From Candidatus Thiosymbion sp. (GTDB taxonomy: Bacteria; Pseudomonadota; Gammaproteobacteria; Chromatiales; Chromatiaceae): 64,000 nucleotides of DNA. The notes beneath the pieces were generated by a model that made no database searches, was not told the origin of the DNA, and was given only the letters and a program-made list of their open reading frames with translations. Where the stretch lies: the NCBI GenBank assembly GCA_018435665.1, contig JAHDND010000007.1, forward strand, positions 62,001 through 126,000, written 5' to 3'. Below, piece by piece: positions 31,742 to 41,689 of the stretch. Both the position numbers and the translations under genes were made by a program. How positions within the stretch are numbered: position 1 is the stretch's first letter; the number at the start of each line of letters is the position of its first letter.

Positions 31742-31874
31742 TTTTCGGCTACCCCGGGTCGGGTGGCGACTGGCGGGGGACGTCGTGAATACGTCCCTGT
31801 AGGCTTGACGACCGCATCCTTGCGGTCGACACCCCCGCCAGTCGCCACCCGACCCTCCTCTGCGATGCCGAAAA
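31742..31874 (-). repeat. Structured intergenic repeat, copy C (between glyA and nrdR)
   Basis: This is the most complete copy, inverted relative to the other two. The ends pair as TTTTCGGC with GCCGAAAA. A long inner stem follows (GGGTCGGGTGGCGACTGGCG with its complement, including GTCGCCACCCGACCC), enclosing two hairpins: GACCGCA-AGGA-TGCGGTC and GGGACGT...ACGTCCC. The overall fold is cloverleaf-like. It ends 24 nt before nrdR, so it lies in the nrdR leader or promoter region. The 31620-31741 stretch before it shows no gene. Confidence 0.88.
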
Positions 31875-31898
31875 CTGCAACGCGGGTTGTATAACTGA

Positions 31899-32411
31899 AT
31901 GCGCTGTCCCTATTGCGGCGCCCAGGACACCAAGGTCATCGATTCCCGGCTCTCTGGGGACGGTGACCAGGTGCGCCGGCGCCGGGAGTGCCTGCTGTGC
32001 AAGGACCGCTTCACCACCTACGAGGCGGCGGAGCTGAATCTGCCCCGGGTCATCAAACGCGATGGCAGCCGGGTGCCCTTCGACGGTCGCAAGGTCTATT
32101 CCGGCATGATGCGCGCCCTGGAAAAGCGCAAGGTGCCGACGGAACGGGTCGAGGCCGCCCTAGCGCGCATCAACCGCAAGCTCATCGCCAGCGGCGAGGG
32201 CGAGGTCTCCTCCCGACAGATCGGCGAACTGGTGATGGAGGAACTGCGCCAACTGGACGAGGTCGCCTTCGTCCGCTTCGCCTCCGTCTACCGCAAGTTC
32301 GAGGATGTGCGCGCCTTCCGCGAGGAGATCGACCGCCTGGAGCGCCAGCCAGGGTCCGAGGCCGCGCGCAAGCAGCTCGACCTGCTGTCGGAGCTGGGCC
32401 GCAAGGCATGA
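31899..32411 (+). CDS. nrdR: Transcriptional repressor NrdR
   Basis: 170 aa. The N-terminal zinc ribbon has MRCPYCG and [12 protein letters not shown], giving four cysteines. An ATP-cone domain follows ([27 protein letters not shown]...). NrdR senses ATP/dATP and represses ribonucleotide reductase genes. The last ~20 residues ([21 protein letters not shown]) are a variable tail. Its stop overlaps the ribD start (ATGA), so the two are coupled. Confidence 0.96.
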   Translation: MRCPYCGAQDTKVIDSRLSGDGDQVRRRRECLLCKDRFTTYEAAELNLPRVIKRDGSRVPFDGRKVYSGMMRALEKRKVPTERVEAALARINRKLIASGEGEVSSRQIGELVMEELRQLDEVAFVRFASVYRKFEDVRAFREEIDRLERQPGSEAARKQLDLLSELGRKA

Positions 32412-33613
32412 GCAACGCCGACCCCGCCACAGACCCCATCGCCGACCGGGTCTTCATGGCCCGCGCCATCCGCCTGGCGACCCGGGGCCTCTACACCACC
32501 GAGCCGAATCCCCGGGTCGGCTGCGTCATCGTCAAGGAAGGCGTGGTGGTGGGGGAGGGCTGGCACCAGCGCGCCGGCCAGCCCCATGCGGAACCCCTCG
32601 CCCTGGCGGCGGCGGGGGACGCGGCGCGGGGCGCCACCGCCTATGTCAGCCTGGAGCCCTGCTGCCACCATGGCCGCACCCCGCCCTGCACCGAGGCCCT
32701 GCTGGCGGCCGGGGTGGCGCGGGTGGTGGTGGCCATGACCGACCCCAACCCCCTGGTCGCCGGTTCCGGCCTGGACCGGCTGCGGGCGGCAGGCGTGGCG
32801 GTGGAACAGGGCCTGCTGGAGGCGGAGGCGCGACGCCTCAACCCCGGCTTTATCAAGCGCATGGAGCGGGGTCTGCCCTACGTGCGCGTCAAGCTCGCGG
32901 CGAGCCTGGACGGCCGCACCGCCATGGCCAGTCGCGAGAGCCAGTGGATCACTTCGGCCGCGGCCCGGCGGGATGTGCAATTCCTGCGGGCCCGCAGCTC
33001 CGCCATCCTCACCGGCGTCGGCACTCTGCTGGCGGACGATCCCTCCCTGAACGTGCGCCTGAGCCCCGCCGACCTGCCGGGTGTCGGGCCCGACGGCGTG
33101 GTGCGCCAGCCCCTGCGGGTGGTGGTCGATAGTCGCCTGCGCACCCCGCCCACGGCGCGGCTGCTGGCCCTGCCGGGGCAGACCCTCATTGTCTGCCAGG
33201 AGTGGGAGGCCGGTCCTGGCTCCCAGGAAGACGACGCCGCCTCCCCGCGGGACGATCACAACTCCCGGATGGGGGGACAGGCTTCCCGCCTGGAGGCCTC
33301 CGGCGCCGGCATCCTCATGATCCCCGCGGGTCCCGGGGGGTTGGATCTCGAGACCCTGCTGCGCTATCTCGCCCGCATGGAGATCAACGAGGTCCTGATC
33401 GAGGCCGGCGCCACCCTGGCCGGCAGCGCCCTTCAGGCCGGCCTGGTCGATGAACTGGTGCTCTACCTCGCCCCCCACCTCATGGGCGACGCCGGGCGTG
33501 GCCTTTTCCATCTCACCGGCCTGGAACGGATGGCCGACCGTCTGGCCCTGCACATCCAGGACCTGCGCCAGATCGGTCCGGACCTGCGGCTCACGGTCGT
33601 GCGGAAGGGGTGA
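32408..33613 (+). CDS. ribD: Bifunctional riboflavin biosynthesis deaminase/reductase
   Basis: 401 aa from the ATG overlapping the nrdR stop. The N-terminal cytidine-deaminase-like domain has the zinc site PHAEPLAL and [11 protein letters not shown]. The C-terminal reductase domain has [42 protein letters not shown], and [14 protein letters not shown]. It carries out the second and third steps of riboflavin synthesis. A ~40-residue variable insert ([18 protein letters not shown] region, ~275-300) sits in the reductase domain. The usual downstream ribE is absent; the region after it has been rearranged and holds signalling genes. Confidence 0.93.
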   Translation: MSNADPATDPIADRVFMARAIRLATRGLYTTEPNPRVGCVIVKEGVVVGEGWHQRAGQPHAEPLALAAAGDAARGATAYVSLEPCCHHGRTPPCTEALLAAGVARVVVAMTDPNPLVAGSGLDRLRAAGVAVEQGLLEAEARRLNPGFIKRMERGLPYVRVKLAASLDGRTAMASRESQWITSAAARRDVQFLRARSSAILTGVGTLLADDPSLNVRLSPADLPGVGPDGVVRQPLRVVVDSRLRTPPTARLLALPGQTLIVCQEWEAGPGSQEDDAASPRDDHNSRMGGQASRLEASGAGILMIPAGPGGLDLETLLRYLARMEINEVLIEAGATLAGSALQAGLVDELVLYLAPHLMGDAGRGLFHLTGLERMADRLALHIQDLRQIGPDLRLTVVRKG

Positions 33614-34005
33614 ACTGGAGCGACCTCCGGCCGATCTGGTTGTCGGTAGCGGTGCAGGGCTGAAGCGGAGGCTCGCCCGTCCGCTGGAACAGGGCGAGTA
33701 TCCTGAGAATTCTTTCCCCCGCGGACCCTAGGTACATAATGCGTTGGGCAGACCGGGTATTAGGTTGTCCCAGCCCGAATGCCCGCCTCTCCGAAGAAGT
33801 CCCATCAACCGAATGGCTAACACTGTCGAGCCCCCATAGCGCTTTGTCCGCGCCGCGCAGGGTTTCGAGGCGATCAGGTGGATGATCTGTTACTTGCGCG
33901 GCAACACCTGTCTGGCCGACGGAGGCCCTGATGAGCACGACCGTCGCGGATGATTTGCTCCTGCACACGATTGTCGACCTGACGTAAGGAGGGCATGCCA
34001 GGACC
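33614..34005. other. Non-coding or decayed stretch between ribD and signalling genes
   Basis: No frame here has convincing conserved coding content. One very short open frame (33931-33987, MSTTVADDLLLHTIVDLT) with a GGAG-like site upstream is visible, but it cannot be supported as a gene. The break in the usual rib operon order suggests that this is a recombination boundary. Confidence 0.4.
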
Positions 34006-34251
34006 GTGAAAGAATTTCAACCAGAAGGGGCAATGATCCAGCCTGCATCCCAGGAGGAGATACAGCGGCGGAATGCCGAACTGGAGGGGCGAGATGCCGC
34101 CCGCATCGCCGAGCTGGAGGCGGAGATCGCCGCGCGCCAGGTGGCGGAGGCGCGGTTGCGCGAACGCGAGGAACGCCTGCGGCTGATCACCGAAAACATT
34201 ACCGAGTTTTTCTGGCTCAGTGACGCCGCCATCAGCCGGATTGAAGCATGA
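34006..34251 (+). pseudogene. Remnant: coiled coil and first strand of a PAS domain
   Basis: 81 codons. A charged coiled coil (EEIQRRNAELEGRDAARIAELEAEIAARQVAEARLRERE, ~15-53) leads into RLRLITENITEFFWLSD, the usual start of a PAS domain. The PAS domain then stops after a few unrelated residues (AAISRIEA). The rest of the PAS and any GGDEF domain are missing. The stop overlaps the ATG of the EAL frame that follows (34248-34251). The simplest reading is the front half of a PAS-GGDEF-EAL gene that has lost its middle. A GTG at 34006 or an ATG at 34033 could start it. Confidence 0.65.
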
Positions 34252-35066
34252 ACGCGGCGCTGACCCGCTTCATCGAGACCCGCGAGGCCCTGCGCGACGC
34301 CCTGGAGTGCGAGGAATTCGTCCTGCACTACCAGCCGCAGATCGACCTGCGCACCGGACGCCTGGTGGGGGTCGAGGCCTTGGTGCGTTGGCAGCGGCCC
34401 GAGGTGGGGCTGGTCATGCCGGGGGCGTTCATCGACGTCGCCGAGGAGAGTGGCCTGATCGTGCCCCTGGGCCGTTGGGTCTTGGTGGAGGCCTGTCGCC
34501 AGGCCGCCGCCTGGCGGGCCAGCGGCTGGCCGGACCTGGTGGTGGCGGTGAATATCTCCGCCGCCCAGTTTCGCCATGCGCGGATCGGCGCCGAGGTGCT
34601 GGCGGTATTGGCCGCGACCGGCCTGGCCCCCGCCGGCCTGGAAGTGGAACTGACCGAATCGATCCTGTTGGAGGGGCGGGAGGCGGCCCTGGCCACGGTG
34701 GCGCAATGGCAGGCGCGGGGCATCCAGTTGGCCATCGACGACTTTGGCACCGGCTATTCCAGCCTGGCCTATCTCAAGCGCTTCGCCGCCGACAAGATCA
34801 AGATCGACCGCTCCTTCATCGTCGGCATGGCCGAGGATGACGCGGATCGCGCCATCGTCCAGGCGATCATCGACCTGGCCGGGGGGCTGAAGCTGCGGAC
34901 CATCGCCGAGGGGGTGGAGGAGGCGAGCCTGGCCCGTCAACTCCAGCTCATGGGCTGCGACGAGGCCCAGGGCTATCTGTACGCGCCGCCCCTGGCGGTG
35001 GCGGAACTGGAGGGGTGGTTGCGGGCGCGGGAGGTATCATCGGTGGTTTGCTGTAAGGCCTGCTGA
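34248..35066 (+). CDS. EAL-domain phosphodiesterase fragment, possibly re-initiated
   Basis: 272 aa, essentially an EAL domain alone, which hydrolyses cyclic di-GMP. It begins with NAALTRF, which in the intact neighbour at 35080-38391 is the junction between GGDEF and EAL, so the front is truncated. Catalytic features look complete: EALVRW, NISAAQF, ELTES, DDFGTGYSS, KIKIDRSF, EGVEE and QGY. Its ATG overlaps the stop of the preceding PAS remnant, so coupled translation could still make it. The last residues (SSVVCCKAC) look like read-through past the original end. A 60+ nt stretch around 34716-34780 is identical to 38056-38120, which points to recent duplication or conversion. Confidence 0.75.
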   Translation: MNAALTRFIETREALRDALECEEFVLHYQPQIDLRTGRLVGVEALVRWQRPEVGLVMPGAFIDVAEESGLIVPLGRWVLVEACRQAAAWRASGWPDLVVAVNISAAQFRHARIGAEVLAVLAATGLAPAGLEVELTESILLEGREAALATVAQWQARGIQLAIDDFGTGYSSLAYLKRFAADKIKIDRSFIVGMAEDDADRAIVQAIIDLAGGLKLRTIAEGVEEASLARQLQLMGCDEAQGYLYAPPLAVAELEGWLRAREVSSVVCCKAC

Positions 35067-35079
35067 GGAAGCGGTTTGG

Positions 35080-38000
35080 ATGCAATTAGGTGCGACCATG
35101 ACTTACCCCTTACTCCGCGTCGTCCGGACCCGGCGCCTCCTCCCGGTGTGGATGCTCGCCGCGGCCCTCGCGGTCGGATGGTTCATGCCCCTGGCCCTGG
35201 CGGCCGGGACCTCGACCACGCCCGTCCCCGGTGATGCCGGCAGCGCGCGCCCTGCCGCAACCCAGGGAACTGATCACCAGGGCGTGCTCATTCTCTCCGG
35301 GGTGCAGTACGGCCTCCCGGTGGCGGAGGCCTTGATCGGCGGGACCGTGGCCGCCCTGACGGACAAGGGCGTCAGCATCAACGACATTTACGTTGAAATG
35401 CTCGACCTCGTCCGCAACGATGATCCGCGCTGGCGGGCCGGGCTGGCCAGCCTGTTGCGCGACAAGTTCGACAAGAAGGCCATCGGCCTCGTGATCGCCT
35501 CGAACCAGGCGGCACTGGACTTTCTGGCGCAGGAGGGCCAGGACCTCGCGCCACCCGGTACGCCGGTGCTGTCAGCCCTCCTCGGGAACCCGGACGTGGC
35601 CTGGCGCGGGTCACCGCGCCCGGTCCATAACCTCATCAACCGCTACGACATCGCCGGGACGATTCGCTACGGTCTCGCCCTCTTTCCGCGGACGCGGCGT
35701 CTGCTCGTCGTGGCGGGTGCGGACGAGCAGTCCTCTCCCTTCTTCGCGCAGGCCGACGCCGCACTCGCCGCGCTGCCTGGCCAACGGGAGATCGAAGACA
35801 CCGCGGCGCTGTCCCACGACGAGATGCTGCAACGCGTCTCGGCGTTGCCGCCCGATACCCTCGTGCTCTTGGGTAGCTATTTCAAAGACCGGACGGGGCG
35901 CCCCTTCATTCCGGTGGAGGTCGCCGCCGAAGTCGCCAAGCGGGCGAATGCCCCGGTATTGGCGCTTTACGATGCCCACGTCCGCGAAGGTCTGACCGGC
36001 GGTTCGGTCGTGCCCACCGCGACGGTCGGCCGGCGCGCCGGCGAAATCGGCTTCGATCTTCTCACCGGCGTCCGCCGGCTCAATGCCGACGACACCGACG
36101 ACACCGTGCCGCCGCAGCCGCTGTTCGACTGGTTACAACTCCAACGCTGGGGCGCCGACCCCGCCAAGCTCCCCGCGGACACCGAGTTCCTGAACCGCCC
36201 ACGGACGCTGTGGAACGATTACCGCGACGCCGTCATCGCCGCGTCGGCGGCATTGCTGGTGTTGACGACCCTGGTCGTCGCCCTGGCCGTCGAGAACCGT
36301 CGTCGCAAGCGGGCCCAGGCCGCCCTGGGCGAGAGCGAGCTGCGCTACCGCACCATTGTCGACAGCGTTGTCGATGCCATTTTCGTCCTGGACCAGGCGG
36401 GCCACTTCCTCGCCGTCAACGATCATGCCTGCCGGCAGTATGGCTACACCCGCGATGAGTTCCTGAAGCTCCACATCACCGCCATCGACACCCCGGAGGA
36501 TGCCGTCCATGCCCCGGCCCGCCTGGCGGTGCTCGACCGCGACGGCCGCGCTACATTCGAGGCCCGGCACCAGGATGCCCAGGGCCACCCCCTGGCGGTC
36601 GAGATCCGGTCGAGCAAGATCCTCTACAACGGGCAGCCGGCCATGCTCAGCGTGGTGCGGGACGTCACCGAACGCCAACGGGCGGAGGCCGAGCTGCGCG
36701 AGAGCGAGGAACGCTTCCGCACTCTCTTCGAGGAAACCCGCCAGCCTCTGGCGCTGATGGAGGACGGCCGCTTCATCGCCGCCAACCCGGCGTCCCTGGC
36801 CGTGCTGCGCCTGGAACGGCCGGAGCAACTCATCGGGCATACTCCCGGGGATTTTTCGCCTCCCTGTCAGCCCGATGGCCAGACGTCCGCCGCGAAGGCC
36901 GCCGAGATGATCCGCATCGCCTGTGAGGAAGGCGCCCACGAGTTCGAGTGGGAACATGTGCGACCCGATGGCGAGCGCTTTCCGGCCATCATTCTCCTCA
37001 CCGCCATCAGCGAGCGCCAGCGGACCCTGCTGCATGTGGTCTGGCGCGACATCAGCGCCCAGAAGCAGGCCCAAGCGCGGGCCGAATACCTGGCCTACTT
37101 CGATGCCCTCACCGGCCTGCCCAACCGGACGCTGGGCCTGGACCGTCTGACCAAAACACTCGCACAGGCCCAGCACCACCGGCGCCCCCTGGCCCTGCTC
37201 TACCTCGACCTGGATCGCTTCAAGCACGTCAACGACCGTTATGGTCATCTCCAGGGCGACCGTCTGCTACAACAGCTCACGTTGCGTCTGTCCCGCGACC
37301 TGCGGGCGGAAGACACCCTGTGCCGCCTGGCGGCGGATGAATTCATGCTGGTCCTGCCGGAGGTGCGGTGTGACCGGCCCCTGACGGACCTGGCCCACCT
37401 CTGCGAGCGCCTGATCGCCCTGGGCAGCGAGCCCTTCGACCTCGACGGTTACCAGGTGTCTGTCGGCCTGTCGATCGGCGCCGCCCTGTACCCGCGGGAT
37501 GGCACGGACGGCGAGACCCTGATGCGTCATGCCGACATCGCCCTCCAAGCCGCCAAGCATGCCGGGCGCCAGACCTACCGCTTTTTCGAGCCGGCCATGA
37601 ACGCGGCGCTGACTCGCTTCCTCCAGACCCGTGACGATTTACGCGCGGCCCTGGAACGCGAGGAGTTCGTCCTGCACTACCAGCCGCAGCTCGAGCTGGA
37701 GACCGGGCGCCTGGTGGGGGTCGAGGCCCTGGTCCGCTGGCAGCGGCCCGGGGTGGGGCTGGTTCAGCCGGACGAGTTCATCGATGTCGCCGAGGACAGT
37801 GGGCTGATCGTCCCCCTCGGTGGCTGGGTGCTGCGGGAGGCCTGTTGCCAGGCCGCCGCCTGGCGGGCGGCGGGTTGGCCCGACCTGGTGGTGGCGGTGA
37901 ATATCTCCGCCGTCCAGTTTCGCCGCGGGTCGCTCGGCGCCGAGGTGCTGGCGATACTGGAAGAAACCGGCCTCCCCCCCGCCGGCCTGGAATTGGAACT

Positions 38001-38391
38001 GACCGAATCCCTGCTGCTGGAGGGGCAGGAGGCGGCGCTGGCCACGGTGGCCCAGTGGCAGGCGCGGGGCATCCAGTTGGCCATCGACGACTTTGGCACC
38101 GGCTATTCCAGCCTGGCCTATCTCCAGCGCTTCGCGGTCGACAAGGTCAAGATCGACCGCTCCTTCATCCTCGGGATGGCCGAGGATGACGCGGCTCGCG
38201 CCATCGTCCAGGCGATCATCGACCTGGCCAGGGGGTTGAAACGGCGGACCCTCGCCGAGGGGGTGGAGGAGGAGAGCCTGGCGAGTCAGCTCCGCGCCAT
38301 GGGCTGCGACGAGGCCCAGGGTTATCTGTATGCCCGGCCCTTGGCGGCGGCGGACCTGGAGCGGTGGCTGAGGGCGCGGGAGGTGTCCTGA
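35080..38391 (+). CDS. Periplasmic-binding / PAS-PAS / degenerate GGDEF / EAL protein
   Basis: 1103 aa. A signal segment (LPVWMLAAALAVGWFMPLALA) precedes a periplasmic ABC substrate-binding-like domain (~60-360; SGVQYGLPVAEALIGGTVAALTDKG). A membrane helix (VIAASAALLVLTTLVVALAV) is followed by two PAS domains. The GGDEF domain (DALTGLPNRTLGLDRL, YLDLDRFKHVND) has AADEF at residues 751-755 instead of GGDEF, so cyclase activity is probably lost. The EAL domain keeps EALVRW, NISAVQF, ELTES, DDFGTGYSS, KVKIDRSF and EGVEE. It is therefore likely a ligand-regulated cyclic-di-GMP phosphodiesterase. The start could be the ATG 18 nt downstream, which has AGGTG before it. Confidence 0.86.
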   Translation: MQLGATMTYPLLRVVRTRRLLPVWMLAAALAVGWFMPLALAAGTSTTPVPGDAGSARPAATQGTDHQGVLILSGVQYGLPVAEALIGGTVAALTDKGVSINDIYVEMLDLVRNDDPRWRAGLASLLRDKFDKKAIGLVIASNQAALDFLAQEGQDLAPPGTPVLSALLGNPDVAWRGSPRPVHNLINRYDIAGTIRYGLALFPRTRRLLVVAGADEQSSPFFAQADAALAALPGQREIEDTAALSHDEMLQRVSALPPDTLVLLGSYFKDRTGRPFIPVEVAAEVAKRANAPVLALYDAHVREGLTGGSVVPTATVGRRAGEIGFDLLTGVRRLNADDTDDTVPPQPLFDWLQLQRWGADPAKLPADTEFLNRPRTLWNDYRDAVIAASAALLVLTTLVVALAVENRRRKRAQAALGESELRYRTIVDSVVDAIFVLDQAGHFLAVNDHACRQYGYTRDEFLKLHITAIDTPEDAVHAPARLAVLDRDGRATFEARHQDAQGHPLAVEIRSSKILYNGQPAMLSVVRDVTERQRAEAELRESEERFRTLFEETRQPLALMEDGRFIAANPASLAVLRLERPEQLIGHTPGDFSPPCQPDGQTSAAKAAEMIRIACEEGAHEFEWEHVRPDGERFPAIILLTAISERQRTLLHVVWRDISAQKQAQARAEYLAYFDALTGLPNRTLGLDRLTKTLAQAQHHRRPLALLYLDLDRFKHVNDRYGHLQGDRLLQQLTLRLSRDLRAEDTLCRLAADEFMLVLPEVRCDRPLTDLAHLCERLIALGSEPFDLDGYQVSVGLSIGAALYPRDGTDGETLMRHADIALQAAKHAGRQTYRFFEPAMNAALTRFLQTRDDLRAALEREEFVLHYQPQLELETGRLVGVEALVRWQRPGVGLVQPDEFIDVAEDSGLIVPLGGWVLREACCQAAAWRAAGWPDLVVAVNISAVQFRRGSLGAEVLAILEETGLPPAGLELELTESLLLEGQEAALATVAQWQARGIQLAIDDFGTGYSSLAYLQRFAVDKVKIDRSFILGMAEDDAARAIVQAIIDLARGLKRRTLAEGVEEESLASQLRAMGCDEAQGYLYARPLAAADLERWLRAREVS

Positions 38392-38446
38392 GGCGCGGCG
38401 TCGGGGGCTGGCGCTGGACTGTTGGGCTCTGGCCGAAAATCAGTCG

Positions 38447-41400
38447 CTAAGCCTTGACCCCGTTTCCGCCCGTCAGTACCGCTTCCGCCAGACAAACCCG
38501 ATTCCGTCCCCCGGCCTTGGCGGCATAGAGGGCATCATCGACCCGCTTGAGCCACTGGGCGGATGTCTCCTGGGGGCGATATTCCGCCACGCCAAAGCTG
38601 GAGGTGACCTGGCCGACCTCGGGGAAGGGTTCCCCAGCGACCAGTTGCCGCAGTTTCTCCGCCAGCTTGACGGCGTCCTCGCCACGCGTGTGCGGCAACA
38701 GCACCATGAACTCCTCGCCCCCCCAGCGGGCAAGCACGTCAACGGCGCGCACCTGGTCCTGGATGCGTCGGGTCAGTGCGATCAGGACCTGGTCGCCAAC
38801 CGGATGGCCATGGGTGTCGTTGATCTCCTTGAAATGATCGAGATCGAACAGCATCAGGGACAGGGGTTGCTTGCGATAGCGCGCCACCCGGCGGATCTCG
38901 GCGGTCAGGGCCTCCTCGAAGTGATGCCGGTTCCAGACCCCGGTGAGGCTGTCGGTCGTGGCCAGGCGTTGCAGTTCGCGGTTGGCGGCCTGGAGTTCGC
39001 GGTTGGCGGCCTCGGCGGCCGCCCGCGCCTGCTGCAACGCCTCCTCGGCCGCCTTGCGTTGAGAGATATCGCGGGTCGTGGCCAGCAGGCGGGAGTGGCC
39101 GTCGATCAGGCACAGACTGAGACTGATTTCGGCCCAAAAGTGACTGCCGTCGCGCCGGCGTACCAGCCATTCGAAGGTTTGCGGTCCCTCGGTCTGTACA
39201 CGCTTGTTGTGTTCCAAGGCGTCGGCCAGGGAATAGGGGGGTACCCCGGCCAGGAGGGCGCCGAAGCCCGCGGCCAGCACCGCCTCGCGGCTGCCGCCAT
39301 ACTGCTGCAACACGCGTTCATTGACGTCGAGGACCCGTCCATCCTCCGGGTCCTGGATCAGGATGCCTTCGCTGACGCTGTTGAAGATGGTGCGGTAGCG
39401 GCTTTCGCTCTCCTGCAGGGCGGCGTTGGCGGCTTGGATCTCGGCGGTGCGGGTCTGGACCTGTGCCTCCAGGTTCGCCCGCTCGGCCTCCAGGGCGGCC
39501 TGGGCCGCCCGGACCTCGGTCTGGTCGTGCAGACTGACCACGATGCCGGCGACCGCGCCCTGCTCCCGGTAGGGCTGTAGCATGACCTCGAGCCAGCGCT
39601 CCTGGCCCGTGGGGTCGTTGCCGTGGAAGGTGAAGTGCCGCGTCGCGCCGGCGAGGCTGGCCTCCAGGTGCGGCGTGATCTCGGCGTAGATCGCTGGCAG
39701 CTCCACCTCCGCGACCCGCCGCCCCGCCAGCCGCGCCGGCGTGCTGCCATGAAAGGCCGCAAAGGCGGGATTGACCATCCGGTAACGTAGGTCGCGGTCG
39801 ATGAACATCAGCATGTCGCTGGCGGTCTCGACGGTCTGCTGGTAGCGCCGCAGGGCCAGCTCCGCGCGCTTGCGCGCGGTGATGTCGGCCACGATGCCCT
39901 CCAGGCGCTGGGCCAGGCCCTGGGCGTCGATGTAGAAACGCCCCAGGTCGCTGATCCAGCGTTCGGTCCCGTCCGACCGCCGGATGCGGTATTCCTTCGC
40001 GTAATCGTCGCCCGTCGCCCGGGCCTCGCGGTCCTCGTCCTCCACGCCCGCGCGGTCCCGCGGATGCAGGCAGGCCAGCCAGGTCGCATAGCTCGGCGGG
40101 GCCTCCGGCGGGAGGCCGAAGATCGCGCGGAAGGTGTCGGACCAGACGACCTCGTCGGTCGCCAGGTCCCAGTGGTAGGCCCCCAGGTGGGCGCCGGCGA
40201 GGGCCAGGCGCAGGCGTTCCTCGCTGCGTTGCAGGCGCTCCTCGGTTTCCTTCTGGGCGGTAATGTCGATGTGGGTGCCGAGCATGTACAGCGGTTGGCC
40301 GTGGGGGTCGCGTTCGACGACGAGGCCGCGATCGAGGACCCATTTCCAGCCCCCGTCCTTGCAGCGCAGCCGATGGACGGATTCGTAGACGGGGGTGGCG
40401 CCGGCCAGGTGGGCCTGGACCGCCGCCAGGGTCGGCGGCAGGTCGTCGGGGTGGACGCGGGTGGACCAGTCGTCGAGGTGGGTGCCAATCTCGCCTTCCG
40501 CATAGCCCAGCATCGCCTTCCAGCCGGGGGAGTAGTCCGCGGCGTTGGTATCGATATGCCAGTACCAGACCCCTTGACTGACGCCATCCAGGACGGCCTT
40601 CATGCGTTGCTCGTCCTGGTGCTGGCGCTCCTGCTCCAGCCGCTCGGCCCGGACCTGGGCCAGCGCGGACTCGCTCAGGTCCCGTTGCCGCAGGAGCTTG
40701 CGAAAGAAGAAGACGCCGACGGCCAGCAGCGCCAGGACGCTCGCCGCGACCACGAGCAGGGGCCTCGTCACGTGCCAGCTCGACTGCCAGATCTCGGTGG
40801 CGGAGATGTGAGTGACCAGCTTCCAGGTCTCGGCGACCTGGACGTGACCTTCCTGCAGGCTGGCGGGGTCAATGGTGGTCCAGCTCCAGAGGCCGCTGGC
40901 GGTGAGGATTTGACCGTCGGGCTGGGCGCTGATCCGTGCCCATTCCTGGGGGTGGCGTTGGCCGAGTTTGGCGTCGCGTCCGAACATGAAGCCCCAGGCA
41001 TCCCGGGACTCGGGCGCCATCAGCCAGTAGCCGGCCGGATTCAGTAGCATGGGGTGCGATTCGTGACCCGGCGGGGTGAGCTGCCGCAGGTGGTCGAGGA
41101 GGGACTGGGCCAGATAGTTGATGACGAGTAATCCCTGGTCGCGCCCGTCGACGACGGGCAGGCGGATCGCCATCCGGATCATCGGCTTGTAGGGGACGTC
41201 GACGACCTCGTGCTCGATGTTCAGGTCGCCGGGCGAGAGATAGATCGCGCCCGGCGCCAGGCGGATCGCCTCCTGGAAGTAGTAGCGGGCCGATTTGTCC
41301 TGCAGGTCTTGCGCCGGGACGATGACCGGACCCTGTAGCGTGGCGTTGACGCGGGCCAGCTCCAGGCCGGTGGCGCTGAGCCAGCGGGCCTTGTCGTAGA

Positions 41401-41689
41401 GGGGGTTGAGGATGGCCAGGGTCAGGAGTTGCTGTGCCATCAGAGTTCGCGCCTGCGCTGGCGGCACCTTGAAGGCCTGGTTGATTCCCGGCTCCCGGAC
41501 CAGGCCGCGGAGGTGGTTCAGCGGGGTGTCCAGGGCACTGAGGGCGGCGTCGGCGCCGTTGGCCAGGAAGCCGGATTCGGTGATCTTCAGTTTGTCCAGT
41601 TCTGCCCGGTGGTGGGTCAGTCCGAGGCCAAGCGCGACCAGGATCACTAGGGCGGCGGGGGGCAGGAAGTAGGTGGCAAAGGACTTCAT
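38447..41689 (-). CDS. Membrane sensor diguanylate cyclase (Cache, four PAS, GGDEF)
   Basis: 1080 aa. An N-terminal helix (FLPPAALVILVALGLGLTH), a large periplasmic Cache-type sensor (~30-310) and a second helix (LLVVAASVLALLAVGVFFF) are followed by a coiled coil and four PAS/PAC repeats (PAC ends at DITAQK, DITARK, DQTEVR and DISQRK). The C-terminal GGDEF domain has TDSLTGVWNRHHFEEAL, LFDLDHFKEINDTHGH and an intact GGEEF at residues 990-994. It should make cyclic di-GMP in response to periplasmic and cytoplasmic signals. Its start overlaps the stop of a small membrane protein gene (ATGA), and it is convergent with the 35080-38391 phosphodiesterase. Confidence 0.88.
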   Translation of the reverse strand: MKSFATYFLPPAALVILVALGLGLTHHRAELDKLKITESGFLANGADAALSALDTPLNHLRGLVREPGINQAFKVPPAQARTLMAQQLLTLAILNPLYDKARWLSATGLELARVNATLQGPVIVPAQDLQDKSARYYFQEAIRLAPGAIYLSPGDLNIEHEVVDVPYKPMIRMAIRLPVVDGRDQGLLVINYLAQSLLDHLRQLTPPGHESHPMLLNPAGYWLMAPESRDAWGFMFGRDAKLGQRHPQEWARISAQPDGQILTASGLWSWTTIDPASLQEGHVQVAETWKLVTHISATEIWQSSWHVTRPLLVVAASVLALLAVGVFFFRKLLRQRDLSESALAQVRAERLEQERQHQDEQRMKAVLDGVSQGVWYWHIDTNAADYSPGWKAMLGYAEGEIGTHLDDWSTRVHPDDLPPTLAAVQAHLAGATPVYESVHRLRCKDGGWKWVLDRGLVVERDPHGQPLYMLGTHIDITAQKETEERLQRSEERLRLALAGAHLGAYHWDLATDEVVWSDTFRAIFGLPPEAPPSYATWLACLHPRDRAGVEDEDREARATGDDYAKEYRIRRSDGTERWISDLGRFYIDAQGLAQRLEGIVADITARKRAELALRRYQQTVETASDMLMFIDRDLRYRMVNPAFAAFHGSTPARLAGRRVAEVELPAIYAEITPHLEASLAGATRHFTFHGNDPTGQERWLEVMLQPYREQGAVAGIVVSLHDQTEVRAAQAALEAERANLEAQVQTRTAEIQAANAALQESESRYRTIFNSVSEGILIQDPEDGRVLDVNERVLQQYGGSREAVLAAGFGALLAGVPPYSLADALEHNKRVQTEGPQTFEWLVRRRDGSHFWAEISLSLCLIDGHSRLLATTRDISQRKAAEEALQQARAAAEAANRELQAANRELQRLATTDSLTGVWNRHHFEEALTAEIRRVARYRKQPLSLMLFDLDHFKEINDTHGHPVGDQVLIALTRRIQDQVRAVDVLARWGGEEFMVLLPHTRGEDAVKLAEKLRQLVAGEPFPEVGQVTSSFGVAEYRPQETSAQWLKRVDDALYAAKAGGRNRVCLAEAVLTGGNGVKA

